Shown: positions 16,914-24,444, counted from the first letter of the stretch. The stretch: DNA of 29,976 nucleotides from an uncultured Mycoplasmatota bacterium (GCA_900546745.1 URDT01000014.1:1-29976), one strand, 5' to 3'. Made by a program: numbers and translations. Notes: generated from the sequence alone by a model not told the origin.

Positions 16914-16961
16914 TGATATGAACCTCGTTTCTCTTATGTCCAAGAAACGGGGTTCATATCA
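16914..16961. repeat. 19-bp inverted repeat without T tract
   Basis: Arms 16914-16932 and 16943-16961 pair over 19 bp with one G-T pair (core GAACCTCGTTTCT / AGAAACGGGGTTC) around a 10-nt loop. No T run follows on either strand, so a simple intrinsic terminator is unlikely. The arms are much richer in G and C than the surroundings. The rest of 16891-17119 holds no gene I can support. Confidence 0.7.
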
Positions 16962-17119
16962 ATCCAGATTTAGAAAATTATTCTAGAGAACTGCTAACTG
17001 GAAAATTTAGAAATGTTAATAAATATTCTACTAATTTTATCTTATCTAATTATGATATATCAAAATTATGATATTCAAAAATATTAAAATCAATAAAATT
17101 TAATTTATGGAGATAAAAT

Positions 17120-17565
17120 ATGAAGATATTTGAAGTAGAAAATAGAATATCAACACTAATTAATAATTTACTAGAAGTACGGGAAGGTTCGGTAAAAGCA
17201 ACTCATTTATTTTTATCAAATGAAGAGATAGAAAACATAAAAGATATGTTCCACAAGCATTAAAAGAAGTATCCCATTTAATAATTATGGAAAATGAAAA
17301 TAATCAACCTATTGCTTTTATGGGAATAGAGGATAAAAAACTTGACATGTTGTTTATCAAAAATATTGAAAGAGGAAAAGGTCTAGGAAAATTATTACTA
17401 AACTATGGTATCAAAAATTATGATGTGAATGAGTTAACAGTAAATGAACAAAATCCAAAGGCAAAAGGATTTTATGAATATTTAGGTTTTAAAATATATA
17501 AGAAAACGGAATTAGATGAACAAGGAAATCATTATCCTATTTTATACATGAAATTAGAAGATTAA
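17120..17565 (+). pseudogene. GNAT-family N-acetyltransferase, broken by a frameshift
   Basis: The gene starts at ATG 17120 (ribosome site GGAG 8 nt upstream) and reads MKIFEVENRISTLINNLLEV..KATHLFLSNEEIENIK. It then runs into a stop at 17261-17263. In another frame, sequence from about 17245 continues YVPQALKEVSHLIIMENENN and goes on to a normal GNAT C-terminus with the acetyl-CoA motif RGKGLGKLLLNYG and NEQNPKAKGFYEYLGFKIYK. The two halves join if one base is missing at about 17239-17245 (near AAAAG). Read together they give a full-length acetyltransferase of about 148 residues. The part from the ATG at 17287 alone would lack the N-terminal strands and is unlikely to be a real start. The lesion could be a true mutation or a sequencing error. 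Confidence 0.8.
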
Positions 17566-17566
17566 T

Positions 17567-17596
17567 TTTATAAATCAATGAAAAGTGATTTATAAA
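17567..17596. repeat. 11-bp inverted repeat after the GNAT gene
   Basis: TTTATAAATCA (17567-17577) pairs perfectly with 17586-17596 around an 8-nt loop. It directly follows the acetyltransferase stop codon and could end transcription, but a clear T tract is missing. Confidence 0.5.
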
Positions 17597-17667
17597 GTGT
17601 AAAAATATATTTTTTATGTTACAATCTTAATTGTAAGAACGAGATAGTTTGGAATGGAGAGACAATT

Positions 17668-18141
17668 ATGAAAAAACAAGAGGCTGAAGTATTAGCATCA
17701 GAAAAAGTGGATTTAATCATAGAATATATTACACAAATGCTTGATGATTCAACGAAGCTATCAGCAAGTATGGAATTTAATTCTGCTAAAATAAATGGTC
17801 AAAAAATGTGCACTTTAGATATTTATGTGCCAATAAAAAATTTTGAGAGGCATTTAAATCTTGATATTCCAAAAGATCATCAAAATATTATATTGAAAGA
17901 GTTTTTAAATCGAATATTAACTACTTTTTTATCTCATGAAACAATAGGCCCAACAAAATTTTATCAATTAAGATCAAGTAATTTTCTATTTGATGGTATC
18001 AAGATTGTTAATACAATTGGTAGTGAAATAAAAGTAAATATGTATGGAATAGATAAACAGATAGCTGATGAATATAATAAAGAATATGAAGAATATAGAA
18101 ATAGCGTTTTAGAGGATAATACTTCTAAAAAAAGAATTTGA
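17668..18141 (+). CDS. Small cytoplasmic protein of unknown function
   Basis: I do not recognise this protein. Its 157 residues are soluble, mixed in charge, without a signal peptide or membrane segment. The N-terminal third looks helical (KVDLIIEYITQMLDD), the middle looks like strands (KMCTLDIYVPIKN and FDGIKIVNTIGSEIKVNMYG), and the C-terminus is acidic and helical (ADEYNKEYEEYRNSV). The ATG follows GGAGAG at 8 nt. The next gene, a membrane protein, begins 7 nt after the stop with no clear ribosome site of its own, so the two may be translated together and work together. Confidence 0.7.
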   Translation: MKKQEAEVLASEKVDLIIEYITQMLDDSTKLSASMEFNSAKINGQKMCTLDIYVPIKNFERHLNLDIPKDHQNIILKEFLNRILTTFLSHETIGPTKFYQLRSSNFLFDGIKIVNTIGSEIKVNMYGIDKQIADEYNKEYEEYRNSVLEDNTSKKRI

Positions 18142-18148
18142 TTATAGC

Positions 18149-18787
18149 ATGAGAAATTTTTTAAATAGTATCAGAACTCCTGATACAAATATGTCTATTG
18201 GAAATAAAATAATCAATACTATTCTAATATTTTTAATTGGAATAGTATTAGGCATCTTTTCTAAATGGTTAGATAACTTAAGTATAGATGATACAATTTG
18301 GTGGCAGTATATCATAGGAATATTAGACCTATGTAACATATTTTCTATGTTTGGAATATGGTTACTAATAGCTACTACAATTTCTGTATTTAGTAAAACA
18401 CCATTAAGAGCAAGTATAAATGTATTTTTATTCTTTGTAGGTATGACAGTAAGTTATCATCTATATACAATTTATTTTAGTGGGTTTAATCCTAAAAGTT
18501 ATATGATAATATGGTATATAATAACTTTAATAACACCATTACTCGCTTTTATATGTTGGTATGCAAGGGGCAATGGTAAAATATCATTAATTATATGTAG
18601 TGGGATATTAGCAGTAATGCTTATTAGTTCTTTTAGTATAGGAATGTGGTATTTTGACTTTAAAAGTGTAATAGATACAGTTTTATTTATAGGTATTATT
18701 GTGGTTTTATATACTAGTCCTAAAAAAAGTGTTTACAGTTTGCTTGGATCTTTAATATTGGCATTTGATTTTAGTGTATTAGTGTAA
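18149..18787 (+). CDS. Conserved multi-pass membrane protein
   Basis: The 212-residue protein has about six hydrophobic segments (roughly residues 22-42, 50-80, 88-110, 118-140, 148-168 and 174-205). It resembles a family of clostridial and bacilli membrane proteins of unknown function that begin with a short FL-x(3)-TP element and contain KTPLRASINVFLFFVGMT and FNPKSYMIIWY. No transport or enzyme motif can be seen. It is probably translated after re-initiation from the gene 7 nt upstream. The next gene (YoaP-like) is on the same strand 41 nt later. Confidence 0.75.
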   Translation: MRNFLNSIRTPDTNMSIGNKIINTILIFLIGIVLGIFSKWLDNLSIDDTIWWQYIIGILDLCNIFSMFGIWLLIATTISVFSKTPLRASINVFLFFVGMTVSYHLYTIYFSGFNPKSYMIIWYIITLITPLLAFICWYARGNGKISLIICSGILAVMLISSFSIGMWYFDFKSVIDTVLFIGIIVVLYTSPKKSVYSLLGSLILAFDFSVLV

Positions 18788-18828
18788 TTTAAATTACAAT
18801 TTAGTAATTTATATGGAGAATTAAGAAG

Positions 18829-19572
18829 ATGAATGAATATATAAATTTAACTTTAGAGAACATTGATGAGGAACATATATGTTGTGCAATAGGAGCTAAA
18901 AAGCATCAAGCAGGAGTTGATAGTAAAAAAGAATGGATAAAAAGTAAATTAAAAGATGGGCATATTTTTAGAAAATTAAATGCAAGAGGAAAGATATTTA
19001 TTGAATATGAGCCATTAGAAACTGCTTGGATTCCTATTAGTGGTAAAAACTATGAATATATTTATTGTTTATGGGTAGCAGGAAGTTTTAAGGGTAAAGG
19101 AATTGGAAAAGAATTACTAGAGTATGCAATAAACGATTCTAAAGAAAAAGGTAAAAGTGGAATATGTACTTTGGTTTCTAAAAAGAAAAAGCCTTTTATT
19201 GGAGAAAAGAAATTTTTTGAACATTATGGATTTAAAGTTGTAGATACTATTGGAGATTATGAACTATTAGCATTACAATTTGATGATAGCGAAACTCCTA
19301 GATTTAATGATAGTGCTAGACTTATGAAAATCGATAATAAAGACTTTACTATTTATTATAGTCCAGAATGTCCTTATGTAGAATACGAAGTAAATGAATT
19401 AACTGAATATGCAAAAGAAAATAATATTAAAATTAACTTTATAAAAATAGATTCATTGGAAAAAGCAAAAAATGCACCTTGTATATTCAATAATTGGGCT
19501 AACTTTTATAAGGGAGAATTTGTTTCAAATACAATATTAAATGCTACTTCATTTAAAAAGTTAATAGACTAA
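18829..19572 (+). CDS. yoaP: YoaP-like GNAT acetyltransferase with C-terminal YoaP domain
   Basis: This 247-residue two-domain protein closely matches the layout of B. subtilis YoaP (about 250 residues). The N-terminal GNAT domain (about 1-150) has the acetyl-CoA loop GSFKGKGIGKELLEYA and a KKFFEHYGFKVV segment. The C-terminal domain (about 165-247) looks thioredoxin-like, with FTIYYSPECPYVEYEVNEL in the place of a CxxC strand-helix unit, but with one Cys only, followed by KNAPCIFNNWANFYKGEFVS. The substrate is unknown. The ATG follows GGAGAATTAAGAAG. It stands at the end of a run of small accessory genes. Confidence 0.85.
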   Translation: MNEYINLTLENIDEEHICCAIGAKKHQAGVDSKKEWIKSKLKDGHIFRKLNARGKIFIEYEPLETAWIPISGKNYEYIYCLWVAGSFKGKGIGKELLEYAINDSKEKGKSGICTLVSKKKKPFIGEKKFFEHYGFKVVDTIGDYELLALQFDDSETPRFNDSARLMKIDNKDFTIYYSPECPYVEYEVNELTEYAKENNIKINFIKIDSLEKAKNAPCIFNNWANFYKGEFVSNTILNATSFKKLID

Positions 19573-19885
19573 GTTTGCTCATGAATATAGAATATATTAT
19601 AAATAAACATACGATAGTAACTATACATTGCAGTTATAGTCAGATGACACATGTTGAATGTGTTTCAGTACTACATCGAAAAAGCCTTGAAAAATAAAGA
19701 CACTAGAAAAAATGATAAATCAAAAATTTTATATAAATGAATGATTTTTATAAAAATTATAAGATTTATTAAGTAGTTTAAAAGAAGAGTATGTGTTTCT
19801 ACAGACTACACTACCTATGTAAAAAAACATAAATTAACTAAAAATTAGTTTGAAATAAGAAAAAAGATTATAATAAAATATTTTT
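19573..19885. other. Gene-free stretch before the spore-surface cluster
   Basis: No gene can be supported. A 52-codon open stretch starts at ATG 19581 and ends at 19739, but it has no ribosome site and no recognised motif; it could be a remnant. Small inverted repeats are present (ACTATA/TATAGT near 19619 and ACACAT/ATGTGT near 19647). Confidence 0.5.
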
Positions 19886-19927
19886 AAAATTATCTATCTT
19901 TAAGCATAAAGGATAGATAATTTTTTT
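19886..19927 (+). terminator. Intrinsic terminator upstream of collagen-like gene
   Basis: AATTATCTATC (19888-19898) pairs with GATAGATAATT (19912-19922), with extra pairs toward the loop, and a T7 run ends at 19927. It insulates the collagen-like gene's promoter from upstream transcription. Confidence 0.8.
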
Positions 19928-19955
19928 GATATAACCATTTTATTACATCTTCATT

Positions 19956-19984
19956 ATACATTTTAAAAATACTTTCATAAATTA
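19956..19984 (+). promoter_or_regulatory. SigmaK/sigmaE-like mother-cell promoter of the collagen-like gene
   Basis: AC (19958-19959), 16 nt, then CATAAATTA (19976-19984) matches the Bacillus sigmaK pattern AC-N16/17-CATANNNTA exactly. ATA at 19956-19958 also gives a sigmaE-type match. The predicted start is about 50 nt before the ATG. Confidence 0.6.
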
Positions 19985-20040
19985 AAATATGAGAATTGAA
20001 AGATGAAAATTGATTCAAAAAAAATAGAGGAGGGTGTATA

Positions 20041-21174
20041 ATGAATAATTGTAATGATTATGAGAGAATAAGAAAAAAAATTGAAGAAGAAAGAAAAAAA
20101 TACAAATTTTGTTATATACAAGGTCCAACGGGACCAAAAGGTGCCAAAGGAGATGCTGGTCCACAAGGTGAGAAAGGAGAAAGAGGAATACCAGGTCCTA
20201 CTAGTATTGATGTTGGCATTACAGAAACAATAGATTCATTTGAAAATGCTAAAGTAGAAAATGTTGGAACAAATGAAGATGTGATTTTGAATTTTAAAAT
20301 ACCTAGAGGAGAACAAGGAGTAGAAGGAAAAATTGGCCCACAAGGAATTCCAGGACCAAAGGGAGAAAAAGGAGACATGGGTCCACAAGGAATAAAAGGA
20401 GAAAAGGGAGAACAAGGACCATCGACTATTCAAATTGGAAATATCGAAACAATAGATCCAACAGAAGAAGCCGAGGTTATAAATGTCGGAACACCAGTAG
20501 ATGTCGTTTTAGATTTTAAAATACCTAGAGGAGAACAAGGAGATATTGGACCAAGAGGATTGCCAGGAGAAATAGGAAGGACAGAACATATTTCTATAGA
20601 TGAAACAGAAACTTTAGAACCAGGGGAACCAGCACAAGTAATGGATACTTTTGAAAATTGGGTGCATCATTTAGCATTCTTAATTCCAAAAGGAGAAAAA
20701 GGAGATGTTGGAGAAAGAGGACCACAAGGTCCTGCAGGTCCTCCAGGAACAGAATTTGTGTCTTCTTACGGAATTAGATATTCAATGACGGATACACAAC
20801 TTACCTTACCACAAGGAACAGATACAGTAATTCCACTTCCTGAAAAAGGGGTATCTTTTCTTACAGAATATCCAGATGGTAATTCTATTAAGATAAAAGA
20901 AAGTGGAGTATATTTAGTATCATATCTATTATGTGGAGCAACAAATGAAGAATGTTCTATAACTATGTCTGTTAGAGCAAATGACATATTACAACCTGCC
21001 ACAAGTGCAACTAGTGAATTTAGTGCCCAAATAATTAATAACATAAGCGGAACAACAATTGTTTCATTACAGCCAAATGATCTTATAACATTAAATGTTA
21101 AATCATCGAAAGCTGTTAATATTAAATTTAATGGAAGTACTAATGCAATGTTAAGTGTAACTAAAATACATTAA
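20041..21174 (+). CDS. Collagen-like protein with BclA/C1q-like C-terminal domain
   Basis: The 377-residue protein starts with a short charged head (1-27, with Cys4 and Cys24) and has four Gly-X-Y blocks: 28-53, 90-127, 164-180 and 218-237. They are separated by three related modules of about 36 residues (54-89, 128-163, 181-217) that end in FKIPRGE or FLIPKGE. The last 140 residues form a beta-rich domain like the trimerising C-terminal domain of BclA exosporium proteins (TNF/C1q fold). No signal peptide is present, as expected for a protein made in the mother cell and laid on the spore. The ATG follows GGAGGGTG. A sigmaK-like promoter upstream supports a spore-surface role (inference); a phage fibre is the main alternative. 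Confidence 0.85.
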   Translation: MNNCNDYERIRKKIEEERKKYKFCYIQGPTGPKGAKGDAGPQGEKGERGIPGPTSIDVGITETIDSFENAKVENVGTNEDVILNFKIPRGEQGVEGKIGPQGIPGPKGEKGDMGPQGIKGEKGEQGPSTIQIGNIETIDPTEEAEVINVGTPVDVVLDFKIPRGEQGDIGPRGLPGEIGRTEHISIDETETLEPGEPAQVMDTFENWVHHLAFLIPKGEKGDVGERGPQGPAGPPGTEFVSSYGIRYSMTDTQLTLPQGTDTVIPLPEKGVSFLTEYPDGNSIKIKESGVYLVSYLLCGATNEECSITMSVRANDILQPATSATSEFSAQIINNISGTTIVSLQPNDLITLNVKSSKAVNIKFNGSTNAMLSVTKIH

Positions 21175-21197
21175 GAATAGAAAACTCTATTCTTTTT
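21173..21197 (+). terminator. Short terminator after the collagen-like gene
   Basis: AAGAATAG (21173-21180), loop AAAACT, CTATTCTT and a T run. The stem begins in the stop codon. With only 8 bp it may allow read-through into the next gene. Confidence 0.6.
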
Positions 21198-21201
21198 CAT
21201 T

Positions 21202-21230
21202 ACTTTCCTTTCAAAATTTAACATAAATTA
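21202..21230 (+). promoter_or_regulatory. Candidate mother-cell promoter of the beta-helix gene
   Basis: CATAAATTA (21222-21230) is identical to the -10 nonamer of the collagen-like gene. An AC pair lies 18 nt upstream (21202-21203), one base more than the sigmaK optimum. The predicted start (about 21237) would leave a leader of only about 15 nt. Confidence 0.45.
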
Positions 21231-21242
21231 TTGTAAAGGAAG

Positions 21243-23108
21243 GTGATAATTATTCAAATAATAAATAATAATACGGTAGTTGTTACAACTAGTGATGAAT
21301 TAAAACAAGCAGTAAGTGAAGATAATAATTATGATTATATTTATTTAGGAAATGATATTGTTGCTACCAGTGGGTTTATTATAAATAGTAAAAAAAGTAA
21401 AGTGACAATTGACGGAACATATAACAATACAAAATATACTTATACAAATAATTTAAGTTTAGAAGCAGAAGTTATAAAAGTTAGTACAACTAACAAAAAA
21501 ATCATATTAAAAAATATGAATATAGTATCTTCACATGGTTATGGAGTTGTATATGTTCCCTCTCATCCAAATTATTCTAATGTAATTGTAGAGTATAATA
21601 AAATAAATTTTAATGGAATAGAGCTTTCCTGTAATTATTATGGAACCACTAAGATTATTGATTCTGTTATAGAGGCAAAAGATACTAATAATGTTTCAGT
21701 ACAAAAGGTATGTGATTCAAATAGAATTATAATAGGTGGTACTTCAACAATAACAAGTAGTTCAAGCACTAATCAAGTTTTCTTCTTTAATGATGTTATA
21801 CCATCTTCAGTTAAAATTATGCCTAATAGCAGAGTAAGTATTACAACTGATAAAGAATTTATGAATGGAACAAATAGAGTTGATTTAATCGTAGGTCATG
21901 GAGCAGAATTTATTTTAACAACTGGTAATGGATTTGCCAAAACGACAACACATGGTGCTAGAAATGTTTTAATAGAAGAAATGTCTAATTTTACATTTAT
22001 TGAAAAAAGTCATCAAAGAGTTCCAATGTGGAATGTGTTTGGAGATTTTACAATAAAAGAAGGTGCGAGTGTTTCTGTTATCAATACATATATGACCACC
22101 CCTTCGGATAATTACAATATTTATTTCAAAGGTACCAATCAAAAGTTTATCTTAGATAATCCTAAATACGTAAATATTTATACAAAAAATGCAAATGTAG
22201 TATATACCAATAATCCTGTCGATTTTAAGTTTAGTTTTAGTAGAATTAATATGTGGCTATATGCTCTTGATTATACTTCTGCTTGTACCATTGATGATAC
22301 CCCAGCATTCGAATGGTACAAAGAAAATACACCAGTTAAAATAAACGGTGTATTAAATAAAGATAGTACTACTATAACATCTCATAATTTTACAGATACC
22401 GAATTAAGTTCATTGCCAGATATAAGTAATTTTTCATTTCAAAATAAAAAAATATTAACAGTAGGAATATTAAAAATAAATGTTCATCCAATTACAGATT
22501 CTACAAATACCATTTCAGGTCATACCATACCATATGCAAATGTCAAAATAGAATATGATAATAAAACTTTAAGAGTATCAGCAGATGAAAATGGTTTTTT
22601 TGAGACAAATATTGATTCTGTTATTCCAGATGATACAAGAATTAAAATAACATCTTGTTTAAATAGTTGTTTTACTGAAAGAAAAATAACAGTACCCTTT
22701 CTTGGAGAACTAACTTTATTGACATCAACAGGAAATATTCCTTTTAGTATGATTCCATCATCTACTAATCCAATTGTTTTACCTAAAAAAAATGAGACAG
22801 TAGTAACAGTAATTGATAGTAGAGTAAATAGTTCGAATTGGAAACTATATATAAATTATACAAATCCAATGATAGAGAGTAGTGGTAAAGTATTAATTGA
22901 TTCATTATTTTTTAAGAAATTTAATAATGAAGAAATAACCTTAAAAACAAATAAAAAATTAATATATGAATCGAATGATAATGGTGGAACCGTAAATGTT
23001 AGTAATATTACATTTTCTACTGATAAAGGATTATTTTTAAAACCTAGTAAAGATTTACTTGAAGATGAGGATTATTCTACATTAGTAGTTTGGAGTGTTG
23101 AGGAATAA
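21243..23108 (+). CDS. Large beta-helix-like surface protein with Ig-like domain
   Basis: The protein of about 620 residues has no signal peptide or membrane segment. The first 320 residues show short repeated strands with Asn/Asp/Ser turns and phrases such as SKVTIDGTYNN, KIILKNMNIVSSHGYG and TFIEKSHQRVPMWNVFGDFTI, typical of right-handed parallel beta-helices (pectate-lyase-like). A segment at about 400-490 (GHTIPYANVKIEYDN, then SADENGFFETNI) resembles a bacterial Ig-like or CarboxypepD_reg domain. The remaining 130 residues are beta-rich and unrecognised. The reading frame begins with GTG at 21243, but this codon lies inside the AGGTGAT ribosome site. The real start may be ATT at 21249 or 21252. 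The position between the collagen-like and beta-sandwich genes suggests a shared surface structure. Confidence 0.75.
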   Translation: MIIIQIINNNTVVVTTSDELKQAVSEDNNYDYIYLGNDIVATSGFIINSKKSKVTIDGTYNNTKYTYTNNLSLEAEVIKVSTTNKKIILKNMNIVSSHGYGVVYVPSHPNYSNVIVEYNKINFNGIELSCNYYGTTKIIDSVIEAKDTNNVSVQKVCDSNRIIIGGTSTITSSSSTNQVFFFNDVIPSSVKIMPNSRVSITTDKEFMNGTNRVDLIVGHGAEFILTTGNGFAKTTTHGARNVLIEEMSNFTFIEKSHQRVPMWNVFGDFTIKEGASVSVINTYMTTPSDNYNIYFKGTNQKFILDNPKYVNIYTKNANVVYTNNPVDFKFSFSRINMWLYALDYTSACTIDDTPAFEWYKENTPVKINGVLNKDSTTITSHNFTDTELSSLPDISNFSFQNKKILTVGILKINVHPITDSTNTISGHTIPYANVKIEYDNKTLRVSADENGFFETNIDSVIPDDTRIKITSCLNSCFTERKITVPFLGELTLLTSTGNIPFSMIPSSTNPIVLPKKNETVVTVIDSRVNSSNWKLYINYTNPMIESSGKVLIDSLFFKKFNNEEITLKTNKKLIYESNDNGGTVNVSNITFSTDKGLFLKPSKDLLEDEDYSTLVVWSVEE

Positions 23109-23153
23109 TGTTTTTACAAAAAAGAAAATGGATTTATTGTAATGAGGTGATTT

Positions 23154-23513
23154 ATGAGAAATGATTATCTTTATATTAGATTGTGTAGTAATGAAAATAT
23201 GGGGTTAAGTAATTTAAAAATTAGACTAAAAAATAAGTGTAATAAGATTATCTTTGATGGAATAACAGATAATTTTGGAGAAGTTAAAATACCAATATGT
23301 GATAATGAGGTATATAAATTGGTAGTATATACTAATTTATCAATTGTACAAGTACCTTTAATAGCAAGAAAAAATAATCTTTATTGTATAAATATTGGTG
23401 GTCATAAAAGAAAAGAACAACTTGTTACGATAATATTAATGGATAAAAATTATCCAAATATAAAAATAGAAGGAGGTAAGATGATATTATGGCAAGACAT
23501 ACAATCCCAATAA
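23154..23513 (+). CDS. Small beta-sandwich protein (SpaA/prealbumin-like)
   Basis: The 119-residue protein has no signal peptide. Its first 80 residues resemble a single Cna-B/SpaA-like or transthyretin-like domain: LKNKCNKIIFDGITDNFGEVKIPICDN has the strand-turn-strand TDxxGEVxI pattern. It ends with ILMDKNYPNIKIEGGKMILW, a motif shared with the C-terminus of the next protein. There are several Cys residues (11, 29, 49, 78), which could form cross-links. The ATG follows GAGGTGA. It lies 45 nt after the beta-helix gene and overlaps the next gene by 25 nt, so the three are probably one transcript. Confidence 0.75.
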   Translation: MRNDYLYIRLCSNENMGLSNLKIRLKNKCNKIIFDGITDNFGEVKIPICDNEVYKLVVYTNLSIVQVPLIARKNNLYCINIGGHKRKEQLVTIILMDKNYPNIKIEGGKMILWQDIQSQ

Positions 23514-24034
23514 CTAATGGTAAAGGAAGTATTGAACTTGTTACAGGAACATATAATGCCCAAGCTTCTGCAGGTGGATATGATGCTTCTACACTGAATC
23601 CAAAAAGTGTAACTATTATAGATGGAACGGATACTTATGCTTTTACTATCAGTGCAACAGGAGTTTTAACACTTCATGTTACAGATAATGGTGATCCTAG
23701 TACTGGAGTCCAAATTATTGGTGCTAAATTTATAAGAACGAATAGTACAGGAACAATAGTTGGAAAAGAAATAACAACTAATACAGATGGAGATGCGGTA
23801 TTTAATAATGTTCCATTTGCTGAATCAGGAAGTACTCCAATATATTATAAGCAAATATCAAGTGATGGTGGTCACACATTTGATGATACAGTGAAATCCA
23901 TTACTATGACTGAAGCAGCTGAAACAGTACAAATAACAAACCCAACTGCTCCAGTTAGAAACTTTACATTAATGGATGCAAGTTTCCCAAATATACCAAT
24001 TACAGATGGTCAAATAACACTTCAAGATAACTAA
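23489..24034 (+). CDS. Beta-sandwich repeat protein sharing a C-terminal motif with its neighbour
   Basis: The 181-residue protein has no signal peptide and is rich in Thr, Ser, Gly and Asp. It appears to contain two beta domains. The first (about 1-55) has GSIELVTGTYNAQASAGGYD. The second (about 56-150) has the Cna-B/SpaA-like pattern TNTDGDAVFNNVPFAESGS. The last 25 residues include FTLMDASFPNIPITDGQITL, homologous to the end of the preceding protein. No sortase signal and no Lys-Asn isopeptide pair can be assigned with confidence. AAGGAGG lies 12 nt before the chosen ATG, inside the upstream gene. It ends the cluster and is followed by a strong terminator. Confidence 0.8.
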   Translation: MARHTIPITNGKGSIELVTGTYNAQASAGGYDASTLNPKSVTIIDGTDTYAFTISATGVLTLHVTDNGDPSTGVQIIGAKFIRTNSTGTIVGKEITTNTDGDAVFNNVPFAESGSTPIYYKQISSDGGHTFDDTVKSITMTEAAETVQITNPTAPVRNFTLMDASFPNIPITDGQITLQDN

Positions 24035-24100
24035 TAAAAATAGTAGATTTCTATTTAGAAGAATCTGTATAATAATCATTAAAATAAAGTTTGATGATTA

Positions 24101-24138
24101 GACTGTTGACAAATAAATTTTGTTAATGGTCTTTTTTT
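24101..24138 (+). terminator. Terminator of the spore-surface cluster
   Basis: A 13-bp stem (GACTGTTGACAAA with 24119-24131, three G-T pairs) around TAAAT is followed by seven T. It lies 66 nt after the last gene. The rest of the gap up to the next promoter (24139-24384) shows no gene or clear structure. Confidence 0.85.
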
Positions 24139-24384
24139 GATTGTTATTAGTTATTAAACAGTATTATATTTAATTCTATAATGATTTCTAAATGAATTTT
24201 CTTGAAATACCTGTTAAAAATCCTTCTTATTAAATATATTATTTAATTTGTTTTTAGTATGATGTATCAAATTATTGAAAACTTTAAGTATTATCAAATT
24301 CTATTATCAGGTTCTAGTACCTTAGGAAAACGGAAATACGTTTAGAAATAAATTTGAGATATTAGTTAACTTTATTACAAACTA

Positions 24385-24413
24385 TTAAATTTAATCTTTA
24401 TTTATGATATAAT
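24385..24413 (+). promoter_or_regulatory. Candidate sigmaA promoter of the export operon
   Basis: TTAAAT (24385-24390), 17 nt, TATAAT (24408-24413). The predicted start is about 25 nt before the ATG at 24445. Confidence 0.55.
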
Positions 24414-24444
24414 TCCATTATGTATATAGTTGAGGAGTGATAAT

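Noticed and set aside
16915..16960. Inverted repeat as a tRNA or tRNA fragment, because of its GGTTC/GAACC core
   Set aside because: No cloverleaf with D-arm, anticodon arm and acceptor can be drawn; it is one simple long hairpin.
16922..17072. Open stretch reading NPDLENYSRELLTGKF and onward, possible C-terminal remnant of a lost gene
   Set aside because: There is no start codon or ribosome site, it begins inside the inverted repeat, and I recognise no family. It could be a decayed gene end but cannot be supported.
19581..19739. 52-codon open stretch with ATG before the collagen-like gene
   Set aside because: No ribosome site, no recognised motif and unusual composition compared with neighbouring genes; chance or remnant.
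20112..20433. Long open frames on the minus strand opposite the Gly-X-Y blocks
   Set aside because: They mirror the biased repeat codons of the collagen-like gene (low-complexity products) and have no ribosome sites.
20041..24034. Reading the collagen-like cluster as a prophage tail-fibre region
   Set aside because: Gly-X-Y repeats, beta-helices and lack of signal peptides do occur in phage fibres, but no capsid, terminase, tail tube, holin, lysin or integrase gene is nearby, and the promoter fits mother-cell control better. Kept as an alternative only.
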